A model generated the notes under the pieces. It had not been told where the DNA came from and did not search any database. It was given only the letters and a program-made list of their open reading frames with translations. A stretch of 23,000 bases of DNA, from contig CAZUHN010000242.1 of NCBI GenBank assembly GCA_964620535.1, forward strand, positions 1 to 23,000, in the 5' to 3' direction. The position numbers and the translations under genes were made by a program. This DNA is from CAZUHN01 sp964620535. GTDB taxonomy: Bacteria > UBA8248. Positions 22,862-23,000 of the stretch are shown piece after piece (positions within the stretch are counted from its first letter, which is position 1; the number at the start of each line of letters is the position of its first letter).

Positions 22862-23000
22862 TGACCTGCCCCCGATAGTGGTACCACCCCTTATGTTAGT
22901 CCTTCAGCCATCTCCTCCGGAAGACGAAGCGTAGCGAATCCTGGAGGAGGTGGCTCTATCGCCCCGGGAGCCGGTGGGCGGTAGCCGAGTGCGCTATGAG
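22862..23000 (-). mobile_element. Insertion sequence end (IS3/IS481-like), cut by window edge
   Basis: TGACCTGCCCCC at 22862 begins a terminal inverted repeat of the kind seen in IS3-family elements (TG...CCCC ends). Inside it, on the minus strand, is the C-terminus of an integrase-core transposase. The element continues beyond 23000, so its other end, length and target duplication cannot be seen. An imperfect hairpin (about 22908-22955) lies within the transposase 3' end. Confidence 0.65.
22891..22998 (-). CDS. IS3/IS481-type transposase, C-terminal end (partial)
   Basis: The last 35 codons of a transposase reading in from the right edge. It starts with 'HSALGYRPPAPGAIEPPPPG', the highly characteristic 'P-HSALGYRPPAPEA' motif just after the DDE catalytic domain of rve-type transposases, and ends 'LRLPEEMAEGLT' at a TAA (22893-22891). 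The stop is about 30 bp from the presumed IS end. Catalytic residues lie outside the window. Confidence 0.72.
   Translation of the reverse strand, partial: HSALGYRPPAPGAIEPPPPGFATLRLPEEMAEGLT

Noticed and set aside
1..23000. CRISPR array, rRNA or complete prophage
   Set aside because: No regularly spaced repeats, rRNA-like conserved segments, or phage structural genes were seen in the window.

Overview
The window is GC-rich bacterial chromosome. Genes are tightly packed, Shine-Dalgarno sites are strong and GTG/TTG starts are frequent. The core is an almost complete coenzyme F420 (deazaflavin) biosynthesis operon with separate cofG and cofH genes. F420 genes together with CaiB-type CoA transferases, amidases and stand-alone radical SAM proteins fit an uncultivated, metabolically broad soil or marine bacterium (Tectomicrobia, Rokubacteria or deltaproteobacteria-like). 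No rRNA or tRNA is present, so the lineage stays an inference.

Layout. 1-712 is lower-GC non-coding sequence with one plausible promoter. 713-2563 is a B12-binding-type radical SAM protein with a novel C-terminal extension. 2717-3430 is an integral membrane protein resembling an ECF transporter S component. 3431-4560 is gene-poor and holds a broken YciI-like gene. An SDR dehydrogenase (minus, 4569-5351) lies downstream of the deleted remnant of an acyl-CoA carboxylase beta subunit (minus, 5389-5760). Next come an amidase with an AtzG/GatC-like small protein (5946-7647), a convergent zinc alcohol dehydrogenase (minus), and then the long plus-strand run aroE - caiB-like - cofG - cofH - frhB-like - FbiB-C-like reductase - cofD - cofC - cofE - cupin (8950-18349).

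The F420 genes work together. CofG and CofH make the Fo chromophore from tyrosine and 5-amino-6-ribitylaminouracil. CofC activates a three-carbon phosphoacid with GTP, CofD attaches it to Fo, and CofE adds glutamates. The FMN reductase between frhB and cofD resembles the C-terminal half of mycobacterial FbiB, which suggests the phosphoenolpyruvate/dehydro-F420 route. The FrhB-like iron-sulfur flavoprotein is a likely user of the cofactor. Several 4-nt start/stop overlaps point to translational coupling.

From 18.4 kb onward the character changes. There is a DUF2225-like gene with an amber stop and lost cysteines, a small membrane protein, a TPR gene with an ochre codon in its signal peptide, and a multiply frameshifted cysteine-containing gene. 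Intact small envelope genes follow: a glycine-zipper lipoprotein and a pair of paralogous exported proteins. The window ends in a frameshifted Mrr-type restriction endonuclease fragment and the end of an IS3/IS481-type insertion sequence. The recurrent lesions mean either local gene decay or local sequence error; this cannot be settled from the window alone.
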